From the NCBI RefSeq assembly GCF_918797505.1, contig NC_092801.1, positions 29,356,477 through 29,420,476 on the forward strand: DNA of 64,000 nucleotides, written 5' to 3'. Below, piece after piece: positions 49,944 through 62,200 of the stretch. The position numbers and the translations under genes were made by a program. Source of the stretch: Bemisia tabaci (taxonomy: Eukaryota; Arthropoda; Insecta; Hemiptera; Aleyrodidae). The number at the start of each line of letters is the position of its first letter. The first letter of the stretch is position 1. The notes under the pieces are model-generated. The model searched no databases. It saw only the letters and a program-made list of their open reading frames with translations, and had not been told where the DNA came from.

Positions 49944-50513
49944 CTGCCGTGATAGCGAAGAGAGCCGTAAGTGCAAAAATGAAGTTTTGAGAAAACAGGC
50001 TCAGAAGCTTCTGACAAGAACGTTTTATTGAAAGAAGCCTCCGTTCTTTGTCAAATTGCCACTAATCGTCCGGAAGACTCCTAGAAGTCGTATGGATTAT
50101 TAAAAATCGACTGATTTTATTTCCATTACATTATATAAATATTTTTCATTTTCATGCTAGGTTATTGTTAGGCAAGACAGCCATAAGTGATATCTTCTGC
50201 ATGCTTTCGTGGTTGCGTTTTGGACGCACAACAAACACATATTTTCAGGTTAGAAATTGGCAGAAGTGGGCGGCACTTTACTGGAAAGTACTGTTCTCAT
50301 TGGCTCTCATGCATCTACGGCTGTCTTGAAAAAAAAACTGTGTCATTTTTTGTGCACTTACGGCTTTTACATGCGTCTCGTTGTCATTAAATTAGGATGA
50401 ATTTTGCTGTTTTAGCTGTCTCAGTAATTTCATCTAAAAGAGTTTAGACGAATTTTGAAGAAAACTCGATTTCGAAAATGTTGCACTTACGGCTCTCTTC
50501 GCTATCACGGCAG
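49944..50513. mobile_element. CTGCCGTGATAGCGAAG-ended element
   Basis: About 570 bp with inverted ends of roughly 33 bp (CTGCCGTGATAGCGAAGAG... and the reverse at 50480-50513). No coding capacity was seen. Confidence 0.72.
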
Positions 50514-50742
50514 AGTGGATCGAGTCAATTAGAGAGGTTGGACAAGGAATTTTTTACTAAAACCGCAAATTTTGATGTTTATTTCGTCACATTCAAAATT
50601 TCAAGGGGTGATTTGGGAAGAAAATTTTACGAGAAAACCAATGGAGCCACTTTTAGAACCTCAAATTTTGTATAAACGGAGTTATAAGCTTTTAAAATTT
50701 CCAAATTTTGTCCGACCTCTCCTATTGACTCGATCCACTGTG
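50511..50742. mobile_element. CACAGTGGAT element, copy next to another TIR element
   Basis: An uninterrupted copy of about 232 bp. It directly abuts the end of the element at 49944-50513. Confidence 0.68.
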
Positions 50743-53700
50743 CGTTAGAGGAGAAACGACAAGTCAGGAAGTTGCAATTTTGAGCCGATTTTTGTTAATT
50801 CTCCCACCTAAAACGAAAGACACCAGATTCAGAAATTCCACTCTTCAAATGCAAAAAAATGCGAAGATTAATCATTGCTTATTGCGAAAATTCGACCCTT
50901 TTTGCCATGAATCACAGAAAAGCTCTCAATTTTTTTGGAGTTAGTCATTATGCGTCCAAATAGAGTATTTAGACGAAATAGCCTATTTTCTCTGACTACT
51001 GTCCTAGAAAGAAATCATTAACAAGAGGAACGTAACAGGCATTGACTGGGCATCAATAATCCTCCTTCTTGGGATGAATAAAAAATGGAAATTCATTATT
51101 CAGCCCAGCGGGGTCTGGTCATTAATGCGCATTAATGATTACTTCCGGTAAAAATTCGGGTTCCATCTGATAGCCTCATCAACCAGACTGTAAGTGAGTT
51201 AGTAGTGACGCGTGTTGCCAAATGTATGATAATTCATAATTATGAGAGACACCTGAAGAATATTAACCAGCTGTTGATCGTTTATGATGTTGACAATTTC
51301 CGGTGTAAATTTTATATTTTTCTGAGAAAAACAATTTTCACCGAAGTACCCAAAATGACATGAACAAACCACGTCAGTGATAAAATTTAATTGCTTCGTA
51401 CAGATGTGATTGCGTGTTTGATTCGAGAGGGCTGGAGAAATTAGACTATAAAAAACCGATCTGACAATCACGATGAGTCTAAGTTCCGATTGGTAATGTC
51501 TCGGTCACGATGTCAAAAGATAACTTCCGACCCCGTGCATTCAAATTGAATTTTTCCTTGTCATAGGCCATGTTTTAGCCAACAGCAACAGCCAACAGCA
51601 GAAAACGTATCGCCGTAGGTGGATTCTTGACTTTAAAAAATGACGGGTAAAATCGATCACAAAGATTGAACTGTTTGATAAATACGCAATGTGTGCGTTT
51701 ATTTCTAGTGACCAAAATTGGTATTATTGACTGAATTTTTGCTAACTACCACTAAGTTCTAGCTTGAGCAACAGAGCAGTACCTATACTGCAATGCTCAT
51801 TTCAACCGAATATTCATGTTGCATTAAATTCTAATTGCGACTCTGAAAACTGATCTGAATTAGTATGACCCCATCAGAAATGATACCCATAGTAAATATG
51901 ATCTATCAATTTGATGTGTCAGATGATATTTGATTAATTGAGGTTCATTAAGTAGGTACTCTTTTTAAGCATCTTAAAATGAGTGCTGCTCCATTACTTT
52001 TGGAGATCTTGCAAGTGGCCAATTTTAATGTATTGCTTCGTAAGTTAGTGGGAAAAAATAAAAGATTTTGTTCCAAGCATGTTCCAGTTTTATCCACGGC
52101 TTTGTTCCTTTCTCCTTTAGTAATCAAGTGAAAACATTGGTCAGAGCTTAAAAAAATCACCATGTTATGTATTTGACCAATCTCATCAGAAATGATCCAA
52201 CCTTATTATTTCGGTTCTAAAATATTCATTTATAGTTTATCGATTGTATCATGGCTTATGCCACACTACAAATTCAGAATATATTATCCATCAACTTTTC
52301 AGATTTACAGTCTGGTCGAGACACATGATATCCTCAGCATTTTTGAAGATAGTTTTCACTTATCCCTCAAAACTAAAGGTTGGTTTCGTTCCGATTAGAG
52401 AGGCATCAGGCAAGGTGCAAGCTGAATCATGTCGTGCACTTGGCATTTTAGGCAGAGACTTTTAATTCAGATTAACTTCTTAATCATTTCAGAGTTTCAA
52501 ACATTTTTTTTTTTTTTTTAATATTTAAAAAAATATATCAGGCAGCATTACGTGCAAAATGAAAACCTCGCGGTAAAAAATATTAAAAAAGGACTCACAG
52601 TTCCTATTCGATTGGATGTGGTATCTAATTTACTTCAACAATTCCACGGCGAATAAAACCGCAATTTCACTAGGGCTTGATTTCACCAGAAACACAAACA
52701 AAAATAAGGGCCCAAACTGAAACCAGCCTAACCAGAAAATACACAAAAATCGTGAAAATTCACTTGAAAAATTTAAATGATTACGAAGTCAGCACTTTTT
52801 TTGTAAGTTACTCAGAAGAGTCAGAATGACTTGTATGAGATGCAAAAACAAGAGAAAATAAAACTGTGTCAAAAGATTCAGCCGAGATTTGAAACGCGAA
52901 TAATTTCTGGCTCGTGATGTACCGGTCGCTCTTCGCGGAAATAGTTACGTGACGTATGGGCTAGGATCTTCCCGAGAGTAGATGATCTAAAAAAGCCAAA
53001 TTGAAAAAAGCCCCGGGAGAAACTGGAATCAAATTACAAATGCAAATGGGTTTTCGTGTGCCCCATTTACGTCTCATTAATCCGAGTGAGTTTTGGAAAG
53101 AAAGTAGGTACGGAAGGACGGAAGAGAGTTTTCGAGGAAAATAAATTACTTTCTTTTCGTTCTTTTTTTTTGCGGACTGTTGAAGGAAATTTGATGAAGC
53201 CATAATCTCTGAAGCCAATCTCTGAAGCCAATCTGACGAAGTAAATCGTAGTGGTTATATCTTTTCTATCAGTGATCTAAATTTCAGAGGTGAAAACGGG
53301 TAGCCAATGCAAAAAAAAAAATAAGAACAAAGTCGAAACGGCCGGAAGTCGGGACGTTTCAGGGTGATTTCAATCCCCTCCTCGACAAAAAAACAAAAAT
53401 ATGAAAACAATTATACAAATAAAAATCCCTAAACTCCTATTCGTGATAATCTTTTTTTTTATTTTTTGTTGAGGGTTAAGGGATATTGATTTTTATAATT
53501 TTGTCTATATTTTGGTTTCTTGGTCAAAAAGGGGGTTGAAATTACCCCCAAACACCCCGGGCTTTGTTTTTTTTTTTGTATAGCCTTGGTTGCCCGTTCT
53601 CTTGGGGTTTTTAGTTGAATTACTCAGGATTTATTGTGTAATGTTGTATTTAGAGGTGACTTATACAGTATGAGAAGTTTACGTTTCATAAAAGACAGTG

Positions 53701-53875
53701 CGAGCTATTTTGGATTTTTTTCTTTGAGTACACGGGTTACATTCCATAATGGAACCTACACAGCAAACTCTGGCCCCTCATTTTTCTAAGACTTCAAGAC
53801 AATTCTTAGAGAAATATATTTAGATTATCAGGGATTCAGGCCGAGTAGAATTAAGCGTAATCTTACTTATTACTG

Positions 53876-55024
53876 CACTGAAAAAAGTGCCTTGTCCGAG
53901 AAACAAGGATTCTAGTCCCCCAGACAAGACCGTCTTGTTATATTTGATCCACAAGGCATTCTTGTTCGTGGGACCCATACAGTCTTGTTCAGGGAACAAG
54001 ACTTCCTTGTTGCATAAGTCAAAAGTCTAGTCACGGTAACAAAATTGTCTAGTTCTGGGAATAAGACTTGTCTTGTCACAGTATTCGGAAGAAATTAAAA
54101 TTGCAAAAAAAATGTCACAAATTTAAATGAATTGCAATTCTTATATGAAAAATTAATTGATCTCTACTTCCTCCACTCCTCTTACACCAGATTTGTCCCA
54201 TCCGATCTGTCAAATTTTACCGACCTGATCGGGATTTGAACGCGGGACCACCTGGTTACGGACCGAGTGTCTTACTGACCGAGCTATCCGGGCTAGTTGT
54301 TTAGTGGAGCCGAATTATAAGTATAAGTACAGCCCACAGAATTACTTTTTCATTTTGTTGCTATCTCAAGTCTGTGGAATGTGTAGAGCATCAGATTGTT
54401 TGGTTTTTTTCTTTTTTACTATTTACCGTTTACGAAAAGGAATTTACACTCTACATCAGATAAAAATGGACAATTTAGGCCGAAAAAATGTGTTTCTTCA
54501 AGCAACGATGTTTCCTTTGTTCCCTGTTAATGATTCTAATTTTTATTTTTATTTTATATCATGATAATAATTAATAATATATAAATAAATCAAACGTTAA
54601 AAAAATAATTATATAATTAGCTACATTTGATTTTAAAACCTTACGCCTGAGAGATTTATTTTTAAAAAAGAATTATAAACTTATTGTATTTACCTTGTCA
54701 TTAAACATCCAGAAAAATTTTCGGGGAACAATTATTATGCGTGCGGTTCTTAAAATACTCTTTCAAAATATATAAAATAATACGCTCTCTTTGAATTTGA
54801 CCGTTACTCGCGGTGAGTAGAGAATCTTGTCACAGTGACAAGACTATCGAGTCCGGTGGCTCAGAAACCTAGCATATAAAACAAGACTGGTCTTGTTGCA
54901 TTAACAAACGGGTGTTGTTTCCCAAACAAACTGAGTTGTTTGGCAGACTAAAAGTCTTGTTCCTGAGACAAGGCAGGTTTAACAAGTTTATCTTGTCTCT
55001 ACGGCTCTATTATTTTTTTCAGTG
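53876..55024. mobile_element. CACTGAAAAAA-ended element made of CTTGTT-rich arms
   Basis: About 1.15 kb. The arms at 53876-54080 and 54815-55024 carry many copies of CTTGTT/AACAAG and end in CACTGAAAAAA and TTTTTTTCAGTG. The middle is AT-rich and includes a tRNA-derived sequence at about 54150-54300. Confidence 0.65.
54150..54300 (-). mobile_element. tRNA-derived SINE-like sequence
   Basis: On the minus strand GCCCGGATAGCTCGGTCAG (A-box like, close to lysine tRNA 5' ends) is followed by CTCGG/CCAGG anticodon-stem-like arms and GCGTTCAAATCCC (B box). The D and T stems do not pair properly and a non-tRNA tail follows, which fits a tRNA-headed SINE better than a working tRNA. Confidence 0.6.
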
Positions 55025-55364
55025 TGTATAATGATGGTCAAGTTTTAAATTATTAAAATACCTGGAAATTTTTCAAATATTCATGTGGATTAATAATTAG
55101 CTGATTTTACTAATTGGATAATTAACCTATTTTTTTTTAGAAAAAAATGTTCTTTCAAGTAGATGTTGTCATTATTTGGGTTTTTTTCTCAGTTAAATTA
55201 AAGCATAATGGAATCTTAAAACTTAATGTTCGCATATGCGCTTCGAAAAAACTGCGTGGCTGAGAAATTATGTGAATAAATAGAGAGAAATCAGGCTTTG
55301 TTTAACCGCAGTCACATCAAAGGGAACAACCAGACGTATACTGCCGTGCTAAAGAAGAGCGTCG

Positions 55365-55855
55365 CACAGTGGATCGAGTCAAGTAGAGAGGTCGGTCATG
55401 AAAAGCTTGACTGAAATAGCAAATTTGGATGTTTATTTCTTCACATGATAAGGATTATGGGGTGTCGTTAGCAGAAAATTCCACGAGGAAACCCATGGAG
55501 CCACTTTTAAAACCTCAAAGTTTTGTATAACCGGAGTTATAAGCGTCATAAGTTTCCAAATTTTGTCCGACCTCTCCTATTCTGCCGTCCTAAGGAAGAA
55601 CGCCGTATGAGCCTTTAGACGTTGCCAAGTTTTTTCCGATAAAAACAAAATTTACTGGAAAAACTGTGAATATTATTTTCCAAAATTTTCAACCAATTTC
55701 ATACGCAATTCGATCTAAAATATTTGAAAATTTCAAAGAATAAATATGCATGAATGCTGTTTAAAATACATGTTTTATCAAGGGAAATTTGGCAACTCTC
55801 GAAAGTTCATACGGCGTTTTTCCTTAGTACGGCAGTATTGACTCGATCCATTGTG
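55365..55855. mobile_element. CACAGTGGATCGAGTC element split by a nested MITE
   Basis: Ends are CACAGTGGATCGAGTC and GACTCGATCCATTGTG. It is interrupted at 55582-55835 by a CTGCCGT..CGGCAG MITE flanked by TATT on both sides. Uninterrupted relatives occur at 50511-50742 and 56453-56675. Confidence 0.75.
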
Positions 55856-56452
55856 CGCCGTACGAACATTCGAAGGATGCCAAATTTCCGTGGGTAAAAT
55901 ATGTATTATAGAGGGTAATTATGCATATTTTATCTTAACATTTTAAAATATTTTAGATTGAATTGAGAAAATGATTTTTTTAAAAATTTGAAGAAAAATA
56001 TTCACAATTTTCCAAGTAATTTCAGTTTTTATTGAAGGAAATTGGCAATGTCTGAAGGCTCATACGGCATTTTCCCTAAGTACGGCAGTAAAGCACTTAA
56101 ATGTATGAGACTAGGACCGGAAAACGAAAACAAGGAAACGCACGACGTTATTCAATGGTTTTTCCTTTTTCCAAAAGGCAGTGTCGTCAATAAACTTGTT
56201 CAGCCACTTTTTATTTCTGTATTTTTGAGAAGTAGAATGCGCATTGAGTTCATTTAAATTTGCCCAGATTTTTTGACTAAGCAAACCCACAAGAAACGAG
56301 TTCAAAACTGGGTTTTTTGCGATCCCGTTTAAACCCGTGTTGCTGAGCAGGACAAGATGGCATCAGAAAATATCCCTGCGGCGGTAACCTCTCTTCTAAC
56401 CGCGGCGGGAATACTTTACTGCATGGATGGTCTCCGCAGCCACACAGTGGAT

Positions 56453-56675
56453 AGAGTCAATTGGAGAGGTCGGGAATGAAATTTTTCACTTAAATTGCAA
56501 ATTTTGATTTTTATTTCGTCAAATTATAAAGTTTAAGGGGTGCCACTTAAAGAAAATTTCACAAGGAGACCAATGGAACCACTTTTAAAATCTCAAAGTT
56601 TTGTATGAACGGAGTTATAACCTTTTAAAGTTTCCAAATTTTTTCCGAACTCTCTTAATGACTCGATCCACTGTG
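56453..56675. mobile_element. CACAGTGGAT element, copy
   Basis: An uninterrupted copy of about 223 bp, with a GAGAGGTCGG left part and a CCACTGTG right end. Confidence 0.68.
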
Positions 56676-56870
56676 AGCCGTTAGAACGTGCATGGCTGCA
56701 CAGAATATAGATCGTAGTGGAGGCTTTTCCCAATTGAAAGGAGATTCCGGTCGTGCAGAGATATTTTTGGACGTCATCTTAGCTTTCATTGTGCTGCGCA
56801 ATTGCATAAAAGCTCAAAACACGGAACTTTGGACTTGTGTCTTGTAGGTGGAGGTATTTAAACAAAGTCG

Positions 56871-57831
56871 CCTGGTAAAAATTAGCGATAAGAGCTGCGT
56901 TTCAAAATACCATATGAATTCTTATAGCCGGCTAAAGAAGGCTACAGAAAATCATAGAGCTGGCTGTAGAATGCGGAGAAAATCATACGGCCAGCTATAC
57001 GAAGCGATAAAAAATTATGCAGCCGGGCTATAGTTCCTATAGCCGGACTTTACACTTTATCGCCTGGCTGTTGCTTTTTCACCATCGTTTATAAAAGGCT
57101 ATAAGAAATTGTGTAGAAATTCGTGTGCTTTGGAAATCATTAAGTTTGATACGGAACCGCCTTAATATTTACAAAACATACGTTATATTTTCCTTTAATA
57201 CATATTTTTTTTCATCAATTAAAACGAGAATAATCCATACAGGATGTGAAAACATTTCAAAATCATGAGTTGAATAACGCTGACTCCGCCAGATTAAATA
57301 TTAGAGCCTAACACAAAGCGAAGCGGCGACGCACTGGCGCCTACAAACCTAACAGGGATACTTCACGCATTGCGCAACGCGTGAAGTATCCCTGTTAGGT
57401 TTGAAGGCGCCAATGCGCGTTTCGCGCTGGCTACCCGCCTGCCGCACCGCAGCGTGCCACGGCGCTTGAAGCAACTATTTCACACCAGAGGTATTGCACA
57501 GTATCATACGAAACTGAAGGCGCTCTAATATATTAGAAATTGCAGGCATCCATCAAAAGTACGGAGCTTTCCTAGCAAAATAAATCAAGATACTGCGGCC
57601 CAAAAAGAGAGCAGTGGTCCAAAAACTCACCAAGTCCTAGCATCCGTAATTAGTGACGTTTAGCATAGACTTTATCGCCTGGCTGTGTGTGTGGCTTGCT
57701 TAATCGCCATCGGCTATAAAAGGCTGTAAGAAATTGTGTAGCAGGCTATAGAAGCTATTGGAAATCTTACAGCCGGCCGTAGGTCTATGGTATTTTGTAA
57801 CACACAGATTCTACTGCCAATTTTTACCAGG
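56871..57831. mobile_element. CCTGGTAAAAATT-ended element, copy 2 (opposite orientation)
   Basis: A 961-bp relative of 42845-43783, matching it along its length as reverse complement, including the CAGCCGGC palindrome, the hairpin core (57330-57420) and the end sequence next to ACCAGG. Confidence 0.75.
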
Positions 57832-59046
57832 GCGGGCAAATTTGTGTGAGCTAAATGCTATCTCTACTTTTCGAGAATGCGCAAGATTCAAAAATTACAG
57901 ATTAGGCTCTTCATGGATCGTATTCGATAATCATACAGGTGAGATTGTATCGATATCGATTGGTGTGGCATGCAAGCATGGCCTCAAAAGTCAATTGAGT
58001 ATTTCGAGGGAATGGATTTCTTGTTATAGATTTTTTATTCTTATCGGTATAATATGGTAATAAAAAGTGAAATTGTAAGAATGTTTCTTATTTTCAGCTT
58101 TTCCTACTCAAATCCTAAAATTTTTGTCTGAGATTATGTTTAATTGTTTTGAACCAAACGATACATCGATCCACTATCGAATGAGATCTACTGTAGCTAT
58201 GGAGACGAGTTAGAGCTGATTGCATTGTTTTCCTTTAAAAAAATCGAGCTGGAGCCATAAAAAACGGAGCCCTTTGAAGATGGAAAAAAAGTCACTGCTG
58301 AGAAATGTACATATATTTTATCCCCGTTCAATTATTGTGCCTCAACTGACCTAGAAATCGTTTGGCACAATTGGTAGGTCAATGACCGAAAGTAGAATCG
58401 AGGTCAAGAGTGACGGAGGCATCGTTTTTACATATGCGTCTCAGTTCTAGGTCACGGTTCTTTTGGGAGGTAGAAAGTTTCTCTTACTCTCTCGACATGG
58501 ATGCAGAGTTATCCAAGAAGAACGTAATGAAAAAAGAAGAACGTATATATTTTGAACGGTGGATTAACGGTGGTTCTTAGCTTAATATTCAATTTTTTTT
58601 TTTCAGAATATCAATTTTAAAAATTGAAATTAAAATAGAAACTATTTTTTTTTAAACTATCAATTTTAAAAATTGAAATTAAAATAAAAACTAATTTATT
58701 TTAAACAAAAATCGGTGTGAAAGCGTATCCTAGGCTCTCATCGAAGCTTAGGATTGAAACAGTAGAAAATAGGTACTTTTTAATTCAATGTTTCAAATTG
58801 TGCGTGGTCTTGAAGCAGAATGCCTTTGCATTAATATCCAAAAATTTACAGCTATCAAATTTTTCCGTTAAATCAAACCCCAAGACACACACGCAGAATT
58901 TTCCAATTCAGAAAAAGACATGTTTTGAATCAGCGAATACCATTTATTTGCTCTCTTAAAAAAAATAACATAGATAGAATTCGAATGACTGCAAATATTT
59001 CTAAACTGACAAGTCTGCCAACTTTCATCCTTCTCTTCACGTAAGT

Positions 59047-59052
59047 TTTATT
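59047..59052 (-). promoter_or_regulatory. Possible poly(A) signal AATAAA for copy A
   Basis: AATAAA on the minus strand about 205 nt after the copy A stop codon. It is the nearest canonical hexamer I found downstream. In AT-rich DNA such hexamers are common by chance. Confidence 0.3.
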
Positions 59053-59254
59053 CAGTAACACACTATCTACAAACCATTTTAATTATCTTTAGAAGCTACT
59101 TTACATTCTTTTGGTAGCAATCTCCAAATTATTGACTTGTAATTTAAGGCTGGAGCCTTAATTTTTCACTTTTTGTTTAGTCCGTCGATTTCAGCTCACT
59201 TTAGTTCATCAGCCGCATTATTTGTGCATCGGCCGTAGTTCAATTGAACCGTCA

Positions 59255-62200
59255 TCACCAGGTAAACGGTGCCTCTTCAGCGATTTTAGCGGAAAGTTGT
59301 GGATTTGACAGCATTTTCTTGTAATTTTCACAGTCGATTTTCACAAGTTGTCCTCGCTTCTCGGACATCTACACACAGAAAAAAACTAAAAGTAAAACAA
59401 GTGCATTGGTAGAAAACGATTAAAAAAAATGTATTATGAAAGATAAAGTGAAGTAAATGTCAAAAGAAAATAAAAATGAAGAAGCAAATAGATGAATGTA
59501 AAATGTTCGTAATTTTAGTAAACCTTTTAATCGGTAAATTCTGTTACTTCATAAATACAATCACCAGTTTTTTTGTTTTTTTTTTTTAAATTTAAAGTTT
59601 ATTTCTTTCATAATGAGCTTCGTGTTATTTTTCGAATTCGAATTAAAATTATTCGATAACACACAAATTAGCTCTTTCTTCATTCATGATGCCCTTAAAA
59701 ACAATTTGCAGAGACGTATAAGATCAAGGCCAGATATATGCGTATAGACAATGGAGGAAAACGCAACGATATTCTGCATACAGCTGCAGGTTTGATCAAT
59801 TAATTAAAAAGTTATCACAGTCTAATGCAAAATTAGGATCAGGTTTCTTTTTATCTGATCTTTAATTTGTACTCATTTGGGGGTATTCTAATGTATCTTG
59901 ATTCATGTAGCTGCATTGTTCATTGTTCTGTCATTGTTGTTATACTGAAAGTTCAAAATTATAGCTTACTGTTAATTAAGGTGATATAAGGTCATATTTT
60001 CTTGGGTCTAGTTGAATTTTTAGACAAGGCTGGATTAAGGGGTGGCCACATGGGCCGCAGCTCATGGCGGTAAATCTAGGGGGTGGCAAATTTTGCAATT
60101 TTTTTAAATGTAGGTATAAAAAAATCGTATTTCGAAAAAAAAAAATTACAAACGAGAAAAGGTGACAAAATTTCTTATTTCCTGGGAATAAAGTAATTTC
60201 TAATTTTGTTCTCTTTCAGTGATACAAGAGACAGCACCTTTAATTTGTCGAGTTAAGAGAGGGACCAAACGCGCAATTTGGCTTGGAACGGCGCAACTGA
60301 GAGAGAAATGATGACGAGGACTTGAGATGAAAATGAGAAGCCCTCGGCTTGGCGGTAGGCATGTAACACATATTAGCGCCTACAAGACTGCATGAATACT
60401 TCACGCATTGCGTCAAACACAGTGCGTTTAGCAGCGGTCGGTGTGAAACTCAGAGCGCCTACAAAACTGTCGGAATACTTCACACATTGCGACACGGTGC
60501 AGTCCGCGTGGCGCGGCGGCGGAAGTTAAAATCATTAGACCACATTTATGTTTGTTCTTTCACAATATTTTCGTTCATTTCTTAAGAATAGAAGGCCTTG
60601 TTCACACAGAGATAGGTTTACGAAACTTAACTTTCGCGCAAAGTTCGGTAAATTTTTGCTAGTAGTGTTGACAGGGCTTTCCCAAAAAATGTGACAAACA
60701 CGAGTAAACGCGTCTCATGCACCCCGCCCTCGCTGGCACGATCACTTGATGGCTTTTATTGATGTTTCAAAACGAATGAGAAGGGGCGGCTAAATACAGG
60801 CGGCCCATGGGCGGCAAGTAGGTAAATCCGGCCTTGTTTTTAAAAAGAGGTAATGGTTCCTCATAATATTCATAGATTTTGAACCATAGGGGGCGGTGGA
60901 AAAAAAGGCGTTGCCAGAAATAATCAACTTACCGTTTCCACCTCGATGACTGACAATTTGCAAAACCGGGACACTTCCATCAAGAAAATATCATTATTTA
61001 GGCTAATGGAGTGATCTTGAGAGCTTTTCAATGATTCTATTTGCCGCTGAATAGCTTTGAAGGATCTTCGCAAGAAATCTTTGTTAAATGGTAATGACTC
61101 TACCACTTTGTCGAGTCTTTTAGTCTCATCCGGTTCTTCAAATACTTCTGGGTTTTTCTGAAATACGAGCAAAATTGATAGCACTGAATTAACTAATTAT
61201 GAACTAAGCTTGATAGCTGAGCTTTTTAATGCTAGCAAGCATTTAAAGATTTGGTGAAATACTTGCTAAAGTATTATCAATATAATTGTTAGACGGTATC
61301 CAGTTCGCAAAACAAATGATTGTATATTGTTGCATTTTGACCTCAAAGTTGTGGTTAAAATAATATTCCGAAATGTAATAGGATCCACTAAAATGATCCT
61401 AAACGAAAAAAAAGGAGGGGGAACATCTAAAATCCTTGAAAACTTGAACAAATTATTGTTCTAAATAAATCAAGCCGGAATGCACTATGAGAATAAACTT
61501 TGGATATGAGTCGCAGTGCACTGAATTTAATGTGATAAAACCAACCCTAATCGACGCCAGGGGTGAATCCTAGAGTGACAACACTTGAATTTTCGGTGTG
61601 AAGCCATTGGCGAATCCAGGCAACATTGTTTTCCTCCATTTGAACCTATGGCAATGTATCGATTCTAGGAGACGCCAAGTGCTCCGGCAGGAATCGATTT
61701 TATTATTTAACATATGTTTAAAAGGAAGGAATCTGGTGTTGCCAAATTGCTGGATTCCCGCTTCTGATTGAAGCCATTCTAAGTGTGAACACACTAGACC
61801 AGTTTTAACATGCAATTTAGTATATTTTTATCTCAAGCACTGTCTACGTCTTTAAATTCTATCAGAGTGAGACTTCCAACCAATGTTTTGAAAAATGCAC
61901 AGGAGCTAGAATTATAATTATAAAGGTTAAATTACCTCATCATCAAGCTCAAATAGTAGTTTGATGAGGTGAGCATTCAGGGATTCTCTAGGTGGTAACA
62001 ATGAAAGAAACCTTTGAGGTACCCCCTGCAAGAGGAACAAGGATACTTCGAGTTTTGCATCGGTGAGAAGCTTCGCCAAAAGAATAGCCAACCCTCCGCT
62101 CCATGTCTCTCCAACTAAAGTATATGGACCTCTCCTTTGAATTTTCAACATCGACTGCAAGTATAAAATCAGGACGGATGATGTTGATGTTTGATATTCT

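Larger units (their letters stand above)
49524..59254. other. Intergenic space between copy A stop and copy B start
   Basis: About 9.7 kb, mostly palindromic elements: 49841-49930, 49944-50513, 50511-50742, 53876-55024 (with a SINE-like insert), 55365-55855 (nested), 55856-56095, 56453-56675 and 56871-57831. Between about 50760 and 53870 I recognise no repeat and no gene. The region just above 49523 should hold the copy B promoter. No open frame here resembles a known protein. Confidence 0.6.

Noticed and set aside
54215..54300. A functional tRNA gene on the minus strand
   Set aside because: A- and B-box-like blocks exist, but D and T stems mispair and the base before the presumed anticodon is not T; better explained as a SINE head.
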